Positions 44,049-55,530 are shown, numbered from the stretch's first letter. The stretch is DNA of 64,000 nucleotides from Siphonodentalium dalli (GCA_032622095.1 CP136062.1:226130578-226194577); one strand, 5' to 3'. Notes: generated by a model not told the origin, from the sequence alone. Translations and numbers: made by a program.

Positions 44049-44489
44049 CAAACCTTGAAATAGTGTGCGTCATTTGCAGAATGAGGTCCACAGAGGGTGA
44101 GTTTAGTGATGCTTCCCCACACAGCATCAGTAAATTCACCCTCTGGGGACCTCATTCTGCTTAAGTTTCATCTTCTGTGAAGTATCTATAGTCTCAAATT
44201 AACATTGCTTTTAGTTAGTTTTCCACTTCTGTTAATTAAGTTTCTATATCCTCTGATTTGCAGAAGATAAAATGCATAATCGAGGTGACCAATGGGTGAA
44301 CATATCCTACTTCAACTGGGGAACTTCAATCTGATCCTAGGCCGCCCATAGAAATAGAGGTCTTAATTAGCAGAATGAGGTTCCTAGAGGGAGAATTTGA
44401 TGATGCTAGCCCACCCTGCGCGAAAGTTTAACTAAATTCACCCTCTGGGGACCCCATTCTGCAAATGACAGACACTATTTCAAAGCTTG
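44049..44489 (+). mobile_element. Family B foldback (B14)
   Basis: 441 bp, ends CAAACCTTGAAATAGTGTG and 'actatttcaaagcttg'. Flanks aatttaag and aattgaag match at 7 of 8. Confidence 0.85.
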
Positions 44490-44857
44490 AATTGAAGCCA
44501 AGTTGAAGGAAATTGAATGCAAACAAATATACACCGACGCAAACATCGTGAGGCCCTTCATTATTGTCTCATGGCCATTTTTAATCATATTTCGTGTCCA
44601 AATTTCACCAGGGATGTGTTTGGTTTCCCAACATTTGAATGGCAGTTAGATTACCCTTAATACTGGTTGGGAAGGAAATCCAAACATCACTCGTGACTTG
44701 AATTATCTTCGAGACCTGCTAATCAATGATGGATTAATGCCTGATGAGTCATTTCCAAATTATATCTCGAATGCAGGGGATGATGTGCAGTTTTTCCCAA
44801 ATTTTCATTGCAGTTATATAATTCATTAAAGGGACATGGCATTCTGCAGTCCAAATA
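44490..44857. other. Non-coding, nothing recognised
   Basis: No repeat or frame found. Confidence 0.3.
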
Positions 44858-45032
44858 CAGTAATGCCCCCAAATAATCAACTCCTTAACCACAACAGAAT
44901 TATGGGTAATTTATCAGGATTTAGTCGGAGAGCTTTCCGATGAATGGCAACAAGGCATATTTCCGACTAAATCCTCAAAAATTACCCATAATTCTGCTGT
45001 GGTTAAGGAGTCAATTATTTAGGGCATGACTG
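44858..45032. mobile_element. Family C hairpin (C7), shortened left arm
   Basis: TA on both sides (44856-44857, 45033-45034). The left arm skips from 'ggatttagtcgg' directly to the right arm's 'agagctttccgatgaatgg'. Confidence 0.85.
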
Positions 45033-45344
45033 TACACTTAATAATATTATCTTTGAATTTTGCAATGGGTCACTTAATATTAACTTTGTATATCGTAATA
45101 GGTCAATTATACCTTAACTACATTTCTATGAGCATTATATGTCCCAGAAAGATGCATTGAAGTCATAAAAAATACTTCAAACGCGATAATCGGTCCTCAA
45201 ACAAAAACTGTGCCAACAACAACAACATATATTGAATAAAACCCGATTTCAAGACTACAAATAGCTTTTTTGTGAATAAAACACAGACAAAACTGAAGAT
45301 TGAGTAAATTATTTGTCTATAATTACAACTACTTTCGCATTCGC
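45033..45344. other. Non-coding, nothing recognised
   Basis: AT-rich, no frame or repeat. Confidence 0.3.
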
Positions 45345-45348
45345 TTAA

Positions 45349-45478
45349 CCCTTTGATTGCCAGGGGCCGATCTCATCGGCCCTAAACCTACAAAATAAGT
45401 CTGTTAAAGAATATAAGAATAAATTATTAAAATTGTAAAAAAAATTTAAAAAAATTGTTAGGCCAATGCATTCTCTTT
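45349..45478 (-). mobile_element. Family F fragment (F2)
   Basis: TTAA at 45345-45348, then CCCTTTGATTGCCAGGGGCC. It matches the right half of F1 reversed and stops inside the cassette hairpin at 'ccaatgcattctctt'. Confidence 0.75.
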
Positions 45479-45712
45479 TATATTTATTTAGTCCACCAAT
45501 CAAATCGCAAGAAATAACTTCAGTTTCTAGTGGTAACCCAAGACGCCAACTTTCAGCGAAAAATTGTCGCCGATTATAAACAGCAAAATAGTACATTAAT
45601 TAAACAAAAACAAATTAAAATAGACACTTTCTAATAAAGAAATACATTTTCTGTTATCATTAAACATCAGAGCTGATACTTGACGCATGTAATTTCCATT
45701 TTCACTTCCACA

Positions 45713-45829
45713 AATGAATTGAAACGATGCAGATTCCAAAATTATGAATTGAAACGATGCAGATTCCATGGTTATGAATTGAAACGATGCAGATTCCACA
45801 AATGAATTGAAACGATGCAGATTCCATGA
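45713..45829 (+). repeat. 30-bp tandem repeat, four copies
   Basis: 'tgaattgaaacgatgcagat' + 'tcc' + a variable 5-7-base linker. Confidence 0.9.
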
Positions 45830-46034
45830 TTTCATTGTTTATCCTTGACATTGATCTTTTATTAATAAACTTGCCAAATCATAAAGTCGCCCAATTTATT
45901 TTCAACCCAATTTCTGTTATGAAGTCCAGACACAAGTATCAATTTGGTAGTTTTACGATTTGGTGTTTTTTGGTATATTTTCTTTTAAAAATTAGTCATA
46001 ATCAGCAACTAATTTATGCGGATTGTCGTAAATA

Positions 46035-46190
46035 TAAGCAATCAACATCGTTTTCGATGCATCTATCGGCGTATAGAAGTGTCGGATGCCGAACTACATA
46101 CTTCGCGAAGTTATACAGTATGTAGTTCGGCATCCAACACTTCTATACGCGACAGCTAGATGCATCGAAAACGACGTTGATTGCATATAT
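46035..46190. repeat. Near-perfect hairpin, ~70-bp arms
   Basis: 'agcaatcaacatcgttttcg' at the left pairs with 'cgaaaacgacgttgattgc' at the right. Centre 'catacttcgcgaagttatac'. Single copy in this window. Confidence 0.85.
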
Positions 46191-46340
46191 ACATGCATGC
46201 AGGCATATAATACAGTTCTGATGTAAACGGCAAAATCCCGATTACAAACTGATTTTGGTTTTGATGGAGGGTCCTAACAAGATAAAGTTCTCTCTCTTGC
46301 TATGTTTCAAACATTTCTGTGAGATCATCTGAAGTTTCTG

Positions 46341-47517
46341 TCATGAATGGGTTAACAGGTTACAGCACAGCTCCCATCATGAATGGGTTAACAGGTCACA
46401 GCCCATCATGAATGGGTTAACAGGTTACAGCCCATCATGAATGGGTTAACAGGTTACAGCCCATCATGAATGGGTTAACAGGTTACAGCCCATCATGAAT
46501 GGGTTAACAGGTTACAGCTCATCATGAATGGGTTAACAGGTTACAGCCCATCATGAATGGGTTAACAGGTTACAGCCCATCATGAATGGGTTAACAGGTT
46601 ACAGCACAGCTCCCATCATGAATGGGTTAACAGGTCACAGCCCATCAAGAATGGGTTAACAGGTTACAGCCCATCATGAATGGGTTAACAGGTTACAGCC
46701 CATCATGAATGGGTTAACAGGTTACAGCCCATCATGAATGGGTTAACAGGTTACAGCCCATCATGAATGGGTTAACAGGTTACAGCACAGCTCCCATCAT
46801 GAATGGGTTAACAGGTCACAGCCCATCATGAATGGGTTAACAGGTTACAGCCCATCATGAATGGGTTAACAGGTTACAGCCCATCATGAATGGGTTAACA
46901 GGTTACAGCCCATCATGAATGGGTTAACAGGTTACAGCACAGCTCCCATCATGAATGGGTTAACAGGTTACAGCCCATCATGAATGGGTTAACAGGTTAC
47001 AGCCCATCATGAATGGGTTAACAGGTTACATATGGGTTAACAGGTTACAGCCCATCATGAATGGGTTAACAGGTTACAGCCCATCATGAATGGGTTAACA
47101 GGTTACAGCACAGCTCCCATCATGAATGGGTTAACAGGTTACAGCACAGCTCCCATCATGAATGGGTTAACAGGTCACAGCCCATCATGAATGGGTTAAC
47201 AGGTTACAGCACAGCTCCCATCATGAATGGGTTAACAGGTCACAGCCCATCATGAATGGGTTAACAGGTTACAGCCCATCATGAATGGGTTAACAGGTTA
47301 CATATGGGTTAACAGGTTACAGCCCATCATGAATGGGTTAACAGGTTACAGCCCATCATGAATGGGTTAACAGGTTACAGCACAGCTCCCATCATGAATG
47401 GGTTAACAGGTTACAGCACAGCTCCCATCATGAATGGGTTAACAGGTCACAGCCCATCATGAATGGGTTAACAGGTTACAGCACAGCTCCCATCATGAAT
47501 GGGTTAACAGGTTACAG
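46341..47517 (+). repeat. Minisatellite, 29-bp unit with higher-order pattern, from a D-type end
   Basis: About 38 units of 'catcatgaatgggttaacag' + 'gttacagcc'. Longer units carrying 'cacagctcc' recur at intervals. A deleted unit 'ttacatatgggtt' occurs twice about 271 bp apart, so blocks have been copied. 'agctcccatcatgaa..gggttaa' is the right end of family D plus its TTAA. Confidence 0.92.
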
Positions 47518-48299
47518 ATTGCAGAGTTCAATTACATTTGATTGGATGTTCTTAACAGGGTTAACAGGTTCCAGTTTCAGAGCTCAATTACATTTGATTG
47601 GATGTTGTTACAATCCTTTCATCAGACATTAACACAATTTTCAGATCATAAAAGATTATAACCTCCATTAGATCTGGGTATCTGTAATTTGAGATCTGTT
47701 CAGGCGATTGCGTGCAGTCGTGACTAAAAGAATGCACAAGAAATTCCGATTAAAATTTATTACTGGCACAGAGGCTTCTGCTCTCAAAATTTAATTTCAA
47801 TGATTAAATATTTCATGCCTCATAATGGAGTCTCATACACAAATCACAAATTCACGTCAGCAAGTCATGATTGAATGCCATTTTAGTTGCAAATTGTTGG
47901 TATTTTTTGCAGGCAATCCTGGAAATAGTGTGTCTGACATTTGTAAATAAAGACACTGAGGTAATAAAGCTACATGGACGTAATAAACGTAACATTTATT
48001 AGGCAGGCTTTATGTAGGCAATAGAGATTGTGAGCGGTTTATAAATCTGATAATGAAACCACCCTTGCGAAAATAGCTTGGACTTTTTTGGGATATCCTA
48101 GGATTATTCTAGAAGATGGTGTTATCTTCAACAAGTCCTAGAATGTCCAAGGATAATTCCAGGATATTATATCTGCGATTAACATACTTCAAGAACCTGG
48201 GATGGTATGGTATTCAGAACCTAGATTATTCTAGAATCCATAAAATTAATCTCAGATAATCCTAGCATTAATAAAATCTTGAGATTTTAGTTGTATTAA
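47518..48299. other. Non-coding; short duplication at the start
   Basis: 'ttcaattacatttgattgga' at about 47527 recurs at about 47582. 'gatattctaggatt'-like phrases recur at 48090-48180. Nothing coding. Confidence 0.4.
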
Positions 48300-48610
48300 A
48301 ATGCCTAACGCTATTTTAAAAGAATCCCAGCTTACTCCTTAGCTTTTAGTTGGAAGATGTGACATCAAATTTATACCAGGTTTTCCAAAGTTTAGAAAAA
48401 GGATATTCACAATATATGTTTTGAGTTCCAGGATATACCAGCTTATATCAGGTTCTGTCATCGGAGTGCTCCCAAAATACAAGATTCAAATAAACCTGGA
48501 TTTTTTTTTAAATGTTGAATTAAACAACAGATTATCCTTAAAGATGTCGAAGGTTTACTTTAAAAAGCTGGAATTTCATTCTGCAAGGGCGGTCCGAGTG
48601 CTTAACATGA
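48300..48610 (+). repeat. Relative of element M without A insertion
   Basis: 'cttagcttttagttggaaga', 'gttttgagttccagga', 'aataaacctgg' and 'catttcattctgcaaggg' follow the order at 8070-8780. Here 'gattcaaataaacctgg' is uninterrupted, where the 8-kb copy holds A2. Confidence 0.65.
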
Positions 48611-48614
48611 CATA

Positions 48615-48822
48615 CAGTAATGTCCTAAATAATCGACCCCTAAACCACAGCAGAATTATGGGAAATTTTTCAGGATTTAATCGGAAATATGACATGCATG
48701 CTGCCATTCATCGGAAAGCTCTCGGTCCGATGAATGGCAACAAGCCATATTTCCGACTAAATCCTGAAAAATTCCCCATAATTCTGCTGTGGTTTAGGGG
48801 TCATGTACTTTGGGCATTACTG
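48615..48822. mobile_element. Family C hairpin (C8)
   Basis: TA at both ends, CAGTAATGTCCTAAATAATC. The arms include a small 'gcatgctgcc' change, so the loop side is imperfect. Confidence 0.85.
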
Positions 48823-49028
48823 TAGCTCATCATTACTCATTCTCATATTTTATGAATCATTCTGTACTTTTAAGTTTTATGTTCGAGTTGTCAGAAACAT
48901 GACAATTCTTTTAACATGACACTACCACTAACAACAGGCCTCCATGCCATTTGGCTTCCACCGTCTAGACTAGAGCACTCAACACCAACAATAGGCATCC
49001 GCAGAATTTGGCTTCCACCGTCTGGACT
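48823..49028. repeat. Short direct duplication
   Basis: 'atttggcttccaccgtct' occurs at about 48948 and 49008. Confidence 0.6.
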
Positions 49029-49029
49029 A

Positions 49030-49526
49030 CAGTAATGACCTAAATAATCGACTCCTTAACCCTTTACCCAACAAACCGGCCAAAACCGGCCAAATAAAGC
49101 TTCAACAGCCTAAAATATCTTCGGTCTGTCTCAATAGAACCATACACATATGGATATCATTGGAAACGGCTCCTTGACCACATTGTGATAGTTACAGTTA
49201 GCCCTGTGCCAATGCATTCTCTTATATATGCGAGTCGACCATAGGTCGCCTCGCATATATAAGAGAATGCATTGGCCTAAAAAAAAATCTTTTTTTAACA
49301 CTTTTTACCATTTTTTCTTACATTCTTTAACAATTTGATAATTTTTAATGTGTTAAGCCAATGCATTCTCTTATATATGCGAGGCGACCTATGGTCGACT
49401 CGCATATATAAGAGAATGCATTGGCACAGGGTCCTTCTGTTGGGTAAAGGGTTAACCACAGCAGAATTATGGGTAACTTTTCATGATTTAGTCGGAAATA
49501 TGGCTTGCATTCATCGGAATGCTCTC
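49030..49526. mobile_element. Family C left arm split by A7 (C9)
   Basis: CAGTAATGACC at 49030, broken at 'gactccTTAA' by A7, continuing 'ccacagcagaattatgggta' to 'gctctcact'. The right arm is absent. Confidence 0.85.
49060..49451 (+). mobile_element. piggyBac-like MITE, family A (A7), inserted in C9
   Basis: 392 bp, TTAA at 49056-49059 and 49452-49455. Intact C copies read 'gactccTTAAccacagcag', so the empty site is known and the duplication is TTAA. Same length as A4 and A9. Confidence 0.93.
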
Positions 49527-49559
49527 ACTCTATAAACCGTCGCTTAAGATGTTCAGATA

Positions 49560-49772
49560 TAGTAATGGCCTAAATAATCGACTCCTTATCCACAGCAGAA
49601 TTATGGGTAATTTTTCAGGATTTAGTCGGAAATATGGTTTGTTGCCATTCATCGTAAAGCTCTCACTGAGAGCTTTCTGATGAATGGCAACAAGCCGTAT
49701 TTCCGACTAAATCCTGAAAAGTTAGCCATAATTCTGCTGTGGTTAAGGAGTTGATTATTTAGGGCATTACTG
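49560..49772. mobile_element. Family C hairpin (C10)
   Basis: 213 bp, TA at both sides. The first base is T instead of C (TAGTAATGGCC). The arms are otherwise nearly perfect. Confidence 0.85.
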
Positions 49773-49799
49773 TAGAGCACTGGATCATGCTTCAGTTAA

Positions 49800-50290
49800 A
49801 AGATTTATCTTCTTTAGGGTTTGGAAACTTAATGTCATTTAATGAATCTGTAATCACCATGGAGTCTGAGTGTAATTGAGTCTTCAGTGCCCAATGGTCA
49901 ATCAGATTTTAGAATGCTTTTATACAGCAGCATGATATCTCTCTATAAGCCTTAAAATAGCATGTCTGTCAGCAGAATGAGGTCCCCAGAGGGTGAATTT
50001 AGTGCTGCTATAATCCAACACAGGAAGCTAGCGTCACCAAATTCAGCCTCTGGGGACCTCATTCTGCAAATCCAGTCTTGTCTATCTATCCCTTTCATAT
50101 TGACGGTTTCCTTTGTATAATCCTTCTTTAGAGTTTGGAAACATCATTTAATGAATCTGTAATCACGGATGGAGTCTGAGGCAGTGTAATCCAGTCTTCA
50201 GTGCCCAATGGTCAATCAGACTTTAGAATGCTTTACAGCAGTGCGATATCTCTCTATCCCTCTCCTATTGATATTTTCCTTTGTAAGTTT
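49800..50290 (+). repeat. Direct duplication, ~150-bp unit (49810-49945 and 50125-50270)
   Basis: 'atttaatgaatctgtaatca', 'tcttcagtgcccaatggtca' and 'gatatctctctat' occur in both, in order. The first copy carries a B element at the end; the second is the empty site. Confidence 0.8.
49946..50080 (+). mobile_element. Single-hairpin family B element (B15)
   Basis: 135 bp, one B hairpin only. Flanks tctctcta (49938-49945) and tctatcta (50081-50088) match at 7 of 8. The neighbouring duplicate reads 'atctctctatccctctcc' without it. Confidence 0.85.
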
Positions 50291-50640
50291 CGCGTCAGTT
50301 GGAATTGCTACATCTGCGTTGCTAGAGGCAAACATCGTGGACACAAGTAGCCATTCAAAGCATTGGAGGGTGGCTTCGATACTGGGATCAGAGTATAGAA
50401 TTTCAATAAATATTTATCATTTTAAGAGGCTAAGAGCCAGGTGATAAATATACTGAGAAAACACAGAGGGCTATCAATATTTGGCTTCCATGAGAGAGAA
50501 GAGTTTGTGGGGAATCTGGATAACTATGTGTCTTAATATCTATTGTCTGCCTTGATAAGATTACTATGAACTCGCCACCATCACTGATGCCAAAGCCAAC
50601 AAATCCAAGAAACATCAAGCCATAGAATGCAGGATATACT
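50291..50640. other. Non-coding, nothing recognised
   Basis: Short frames only. Confidence 0.3.
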
Positions 50641-50880
50641 GGAATCCTATAGGTCGTCTACTCAGGCCTTGATCACAGATAATTAAACCCACGCTCTGTC
50701 ATTCCTATAGGACGTCTACTCAGGCCTTGATCACAGATAATTAAACCCACGCTCTGTCATTCCTATAGGACGTCTACTCAGGCCTTGATCACAGATAATT
50801 AAACCCACGCTCTGTCATTCCTATAGGACGTCTACTCAGGCCTTGATCACAGATAATTAAACCCATGCTCTGTCATTTGT
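50641..50880 (+). repeat. 58-bp tandem repeat, four copies
   Basis: 'cctataggacgtctactcag', 'gccttgatcacagataatta', 'aacccacgctctgtcatt'. Copies nearly identical. Confidence 0.93.
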
Positions 50881-50887
50881 ATAGATA

Positions 50888-51105
50888 CAGACGATCTCCT
50901 ACGAGGTATGTTTGGGATATATAGAGTGATCTCCCCTATATATAGAGGATCTCCAACAAGTTATGTTGGGATATAAGATTTTATGAAACGAGTTTGATCA
51001 ATTTGATTCACAACGAGTCGTAGACGAGTTTTGAATCAAATTTATGAAACGATTTTCATAAAATCTTATATCCTAACATTACAAGTTGAAGGTCTTGTAT
51101 ATCAC
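50888..51105. mobile_element. Foldback family G, copy 2
   Basis: 'gttatgttgggatataagat' pairs with 'atcttatatcctaacattac'. The outer 'gatctcc' / 'ggtcttgtatatcac' resembles G1. The left end is partly doubled (50890-50935). Confidence 0.7.
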
Positions 51106-52265
51106 ATGAAAGAATTATAGCTTTATGGCTTTTTAACAAATCAAAATCTTAAAAGAAGCTGCAATTTGGGATTTAATTGAACCATGCAGATTCGCTACAG
51201 CTGGATAGCTCATGTTGACCAAATGTGTCATGCACCTTACCAAATGAACCACTGGACGCTAAAAGTGGGATATGACGAATCATGTTCAAGGCTCAAAATA
51301 ACAGGCCGGTCACGGTCATTGTCTAATGAAAAATAGATTATGTCCAGTGCACTTCTGTATCTGTCGAACATTTTGTCCAATGCAAATTTTTAAACAATCT
51401 GTATCTGTCAAAGGAGCCACTATATTGCCCAAACAGTTCTTTTTTAATTTCAGATCAATTCAGAGTGAATATAATTATGTCGCTTGTGAATTACATGTGT
51501 ATTTATTAATCAACGTAAACTTTTTGAACTTTGAAAACACAAACAGGGTGGCGATTGGAAGCTCACTAAAATGTGCGTCTCATTGATGAACAATAAGTCA
51601 ATTGTAAATTTAAAAACTGTCTCATACAGTACATCTAAAAATTTGACAGGCACCATTTTGAAATGACCAACAGCACCCATTTGGTGCCTGTCATTTTCAG
51701 TCAGTAATAAAAGCCTTGTTCATGTTAGCTTCACTGTGTGTAGACCACAAACTGCGCTCATAATTTGCCATCGTTGGATGGCTTATGATATGTAAAAATT
51801 CTTACAAAATCAGTAACAAACTAGAGCCGCACTGAAAATCCCGATAAATCTGTGGTTTGTATTGATTTAGACATTAAGAATAGTCCAGGTGAAGTGGCTG
51901 ATTTTACATCTTCATGCCTTACACCGCCTGTTAGTAAACCATGGCAACATGTGCAATCTATTAAGCCACAGCATTAAATTTTCTGTGGGACATTTTTCCT
52001 AATTTAGGGGGCTGCATGTACATCACAAAAAAGTTGAATGTTTGCCAAAACAAATGTTTTTTAATTAGTGGAAAATGTCTTGCGGAATTGAAAATTAAAA
52101 GTGGCTGAAAAAATAATGCAATTGGTAACAGTGTTGGCAATTGGAATTTTGGGCCTGAAGCGCGAACACTGAAAATCACTAATGAACAGTTTCTCACAGA
52201 GCCCAGTAAGAATTTGGTGGTTTAGACTATTCTTATTATGTTTCCCGACAAACTACAGATTTGTA
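51106..52265. other. Non-coding; old repeat material likely
   Basis: 'caaggctcaaaataacaggc' at about 51290 resembles ends of some hAT elements, but no matching right end was found. A small hairpin 'gacaggcaccattt' / 'aaatggtgcctgtc'-like lies at 51648-51700. No coding frame is convincing. Confidence 0.3.
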
Positions 52266-52476
52266 CAGTAATACCCTATATAATCGACTCCTTAACCACA
52301 GCAGAATTATGGGTAACTTTTCAGGATTTAGTCGGAAATATGGCTTGTTGCCATTCATCGAAAAGTTCTGCGAGAGCTTTCCTATGAATGGCAACAAGCC
52401 ATATTTCCAACTAAATCCTGAAAGGTTACCCATAATTCTGCTGTTGTTAAGGAGTCGATTATTTAGGTCATTACTG
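52266..52476. mobile_element. Family C hairpin (C11)
   Basis: 211 bp, TA at both sides, CAGTAATACCCTATATAATC. Both arms present. Confidence 0.87.
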
Positions 52477-53020
52477 TAATAGGATAATGATCTGACTGTG
52501 GGGCAGCTATTTAAATGTGCAACCGTGGCCAATGGGTGCAAATCACTTTATATTAATATTTAAATGAGGTCACCAAAGCATGTGACAATCAAATAAGATT
52601 TCTGGGGGGACTCTCTGTTAAATGACGAAAACAATTTGGTAACAATTAAATGACCACAAAATTTCCATGTGAGATTTCATCTGTCTGTTTTAACATTTAA
52701 AATATGGCATTATATGAACCCAGGGGTCTATTAATTATTCATCGGGACAAATATCTGCTCATCATCACATTTTGGTCACCTGGATAATGTGTCCATCTTA
52801 GAACCCAGCGGGGTATTAATTATTTAACAGGGCAAATATCACCCCATCATCACCTTTTGGTCACCTCGATGTGTCAGTTTTAGAAATGCCAAAACGATAA
52901 AGCTAATTGTCTGTAAAAAAAACAATGAAATATTAATTTACAAATGCAACTGAAGAACTCATGCAGTACAATAATAGAACAGAACAAATTAAAATGTTCT
53001 ACTTTCTGCTAGCATGCTGA
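52477..53020. repeat. Mostly unremarkable; ~85-bp tandem duplication at 52716-52885
   Basis: 'gaacccaggggtctattaat' and 'gaacccagcggggtattaat' start two copies that share 'atcatcac' and 'ttttggtcacct'. The rest shows nothing recognised. Confidence 0.55.
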
Positions 53021-53485
53021 CATATGTGATCCGCCATATCAAATCCAGTCGTAAGTCGGGATTTTTTTACCCTGTGCCAATGCATTCTCTTATATATGCG
53101 AGTCGACCATAGGTCGCCTCGCATATATAAGAGAATGCATTGGCCTAACAATTTTTTATCATTTTTTTTAAATAAATGTTTCTTACAATATTTAGAACAT
53201 AAAATAAAAAACATCCATTACCCTGCAGGGAGCCCCACAAATATATAGAAGCATATAGAATAGTGTCGTCTGCTCATGTTTGTCTGGGGCTCTGTATGGG
53301 TAAAATTATAAAATTGTTAAAGAACACAAGAAAAAATTATTAAAATTGTAAAAAATTGTTAGGCCAATGCATTCTCTTATATATGCGAGGCGACCTATGG
53401 TTGACTCGCATATATAAGAGAATGCATTGGCACAGGGTAAAAAATCCCGACTTACGACTGGATTTGATATGGCGGGTCACATATG
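53021..53485. mobile_element. Foldback S around the shared hairpin cassette
   Basis: Outer arms CATATGTGATCCGCCATATC and complement, continuing into 'cagtcgtaagtcgggatttt'. Inside are two cassette hairpins as in A and F, with a spacer (53205-53295). No TTAA flanks, so its termini differ from A, D and F. Confidence 0.8.
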
Positions 53486-53851
53486 AAGTCTTAGAATGAA
53501 CAAAATGGTTTGATTTGGTTCATTGTTGTTTATCGTCATTTTAGCAGCTAAGCCATCACGATACTGTAAGTTTTATGGACGAAGAAAAGACCGCAAAGTG
53601 AATAAATTCAACTGGGATTTGTTTTTTTCAATCCACTACATGGAGAAACCACCAGCCACCCCTCCCCTCCCAGGAAACAACTTACAAACTTGCCCACAGG
53701 CTGCAGGTTTCAAAAATTATGTGTAACCTATTTTTCGTTCGCCCATACTATAGCTGGTGGTCTAGAAAATCCAGGAGGGCTATTAATAACCCTGCTATCA
53801 ACTGCTATCAAAAGGACATGATCTGAATTAGTAAAAGGGTGTAATGGCAAT
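53486..53851. other. Non-coding, nothing recognised
   Basis: A 67-residue frame at 53523 has no recognisable features. Confidence 0.3.
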
Positions 53852-53855
53852 TTAA

Positions 53856-54218
53856 CCCTTTACCCAACAGAATGGCCCTGTGCCAATGCATTCTCTTATA
53901 TATATAAGAGAATGCATTGGCTTAACACATTAAAAATTATAAAATTGTTAAAGAATGTAAGAAAAAATGGTAAAAAGTGTTAAAAAAAGATTATTTTTAG
54001 GCCAATGCATTCTCTTATATATGCGAGGCGACCTATGGTCGACTCGCATATATAAGAGAATGCATTGGCACAGGGCATAACTGTAACCATCACAATGTGG
54101 TCAATGAACCGGTTCCAATAATATCCATATTTGTATGGTTTTATTGAGACAGACCGAAGATATTTTAGGCTGTTGCAGCTTTATTTGGCCGTTTTTGACC
54201 GGTTTGTTGGGTAAAGGG
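53856..54218 (-). mobile_element. piggyBac-like MITE, family A (A8)
   Basis: TTAA at 53852-53855 and 54219-54222. The first hairpin has lost its loop and shrunk to a short palindrome 'ctcttatatatataagag'. The second is intact. Confidence 0.85.
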
Positions 54219-54222
54219 TTAA

Positions 54223-54642
54223 TTGAGTTCAACATTATGTTAGGTGTGTGCAAGAAAATTATGAGAATCCATTAGGATGAAGTAGCCGTTACATCAAGGA
54301 ACTAGCCCAATGTTGGTATTCAGGTTTGAATACATGTGTACCTATTCTAAGACCGATATAGACATTTTGTGTGTATAGACACTCCTGCAGATATTATTGT
54401 TCCACTCACATTAATGTACTCTATAACCCCACCATACCCGGCAATACCTGTGGATATCAGTGCAAAGGTGTTTAAATGAAGAGGGTAATATTATATTCAG
54501 GTGCATCAATAGGTTATCAAACTGGCCTATATTACAAACGTGTATCAATAAGTTAATGAACTGGCCTATGTTTGTCATATCTTAATCCCCTAATCCCTTA
54601 ACAGCAAATCAATCGTCGGTAGTGATTTCCCAAGATTCTCCA
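54223..54642. other. Non-coding, nothing recognised
   Basis: 'actggcctat' and 'gtgcatcaataggtta'-like phrases recur twice at 54500-54570. Nothing else. Confidence 0.3.
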
Positions 54643-54869
54643 CGAGTATCTTGATCCTTGGTGGTTAGTTATCATGAGTTTCTTGATCTTTGGTGGTTAG
54701 TTATCATGAGTTTCTTGATCTTTGGTGGTTAGTTATCATGAGTTTCTTGATCTTTGGTGGTTAGTTATCATGAGTTTCTTGATCTTTGGTGGTTAGTTAT
54801 CATGAGTTTCTTGATCTTTGGTGGTTAGTTATCATGAGTTTCTTGATCTTTGGTGGTTAGTTATCATGA
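54643..54869 (+). repeat. 32-bp tandem repeat, about seven copies
   Basis: 'ttatcatgagtttcttgatc' + 'tttggtggttag'. The short frame starting at 54818 is a by-product. Confidence 0.93.
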
Positions 54870-54874
54870 ATAAA

Positions 54875-55300
54875 AGCTCGGACAAAATTATGCATGTTGC
54901 AAAAAAAAATTCTAAGTCGAAAAAGGGGGATAACTCCACCAAACAATGTTGGACAGACGTCATAATCGCAGGTGCACAAGTTCCCATGGTACTAAATATC
55001 TGTGCCACGTTTTAACAAAATTGACGGAAAAATGTAGGAATAAAAGCTCGGACAAAATTATACATGTTGCGAAAATTTTCTAAGTCGTAAAAGGGGGGAT
55101 AACTCCACCAAAAAACGTCAGACAGATGTCATAATCGCAGGTGCACATGTTCGCATGGTGGTTGATGTCTGTGCCAAGTTTCACGGAAATTGATCAAAAA
55201 ACGACTGAGAAAAACTCCGGACAAATTTGTGTCCACGGACGGACGACGGACAAGCTGACTCCAGTATACCACCCCTAACTTCGTTGCGGGGGGTATAATA
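54875..55300 (+). repeat. Tandem-monomer element P (P4)
   Basis: Two ~175-bp monomers ('aataaaagctcggacaaaat', 'tctaagtcg.aaaaggggg', 'ataactccaccaaa', 'aatcgcaggtgcaca'), GGACGGACGACGGAC tail. Terminal hairpin 'gtataccacccc' to 'ggggggtataat'. Confidence 0.7.
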
Positions 55301-55530
55301 ACCAACTTATTTTTGCTTTTGGGATTGGTAAAAATGATAAATATTCACATTGACACATTAACAGGTAACTATAGACTACCCTTCTGGAGAAATTTGAAAA
55401 AACAAATTCGAGGCAGGCAAGAAAATCTCAACCAGGCAGGGTATCGGAAACAAAGAGGTTTTGTTTTGGCCTTATACATAAAGACCATGCCCACACAATG
55501 TTCCTCATTATTTATATATAGAGCCATTAA

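Noticed and set aside
46341-47517. CRISPR-like or origin-iteron array of 29-bp units
   Set aside because: No unique spacers; the unit is a D-element end. No replication or cas genes nearby.
48421-48825. 134-residue frame as a gene
   Set aside because: First part lies in the M-related repeat, second part is the C8 hairpin.
52236-52541. 101-residue minus-strand frame (and similar frames at 38198, 38297, 59165, 59193, 60774, 60853)
   Set aside because: All encode the same 'MGNFSGFSRKYGLLPFIGKL' or 'MNGNKPYFRLNPEKLPIILL' strings, which are translations of the two arms of the C hairpin.
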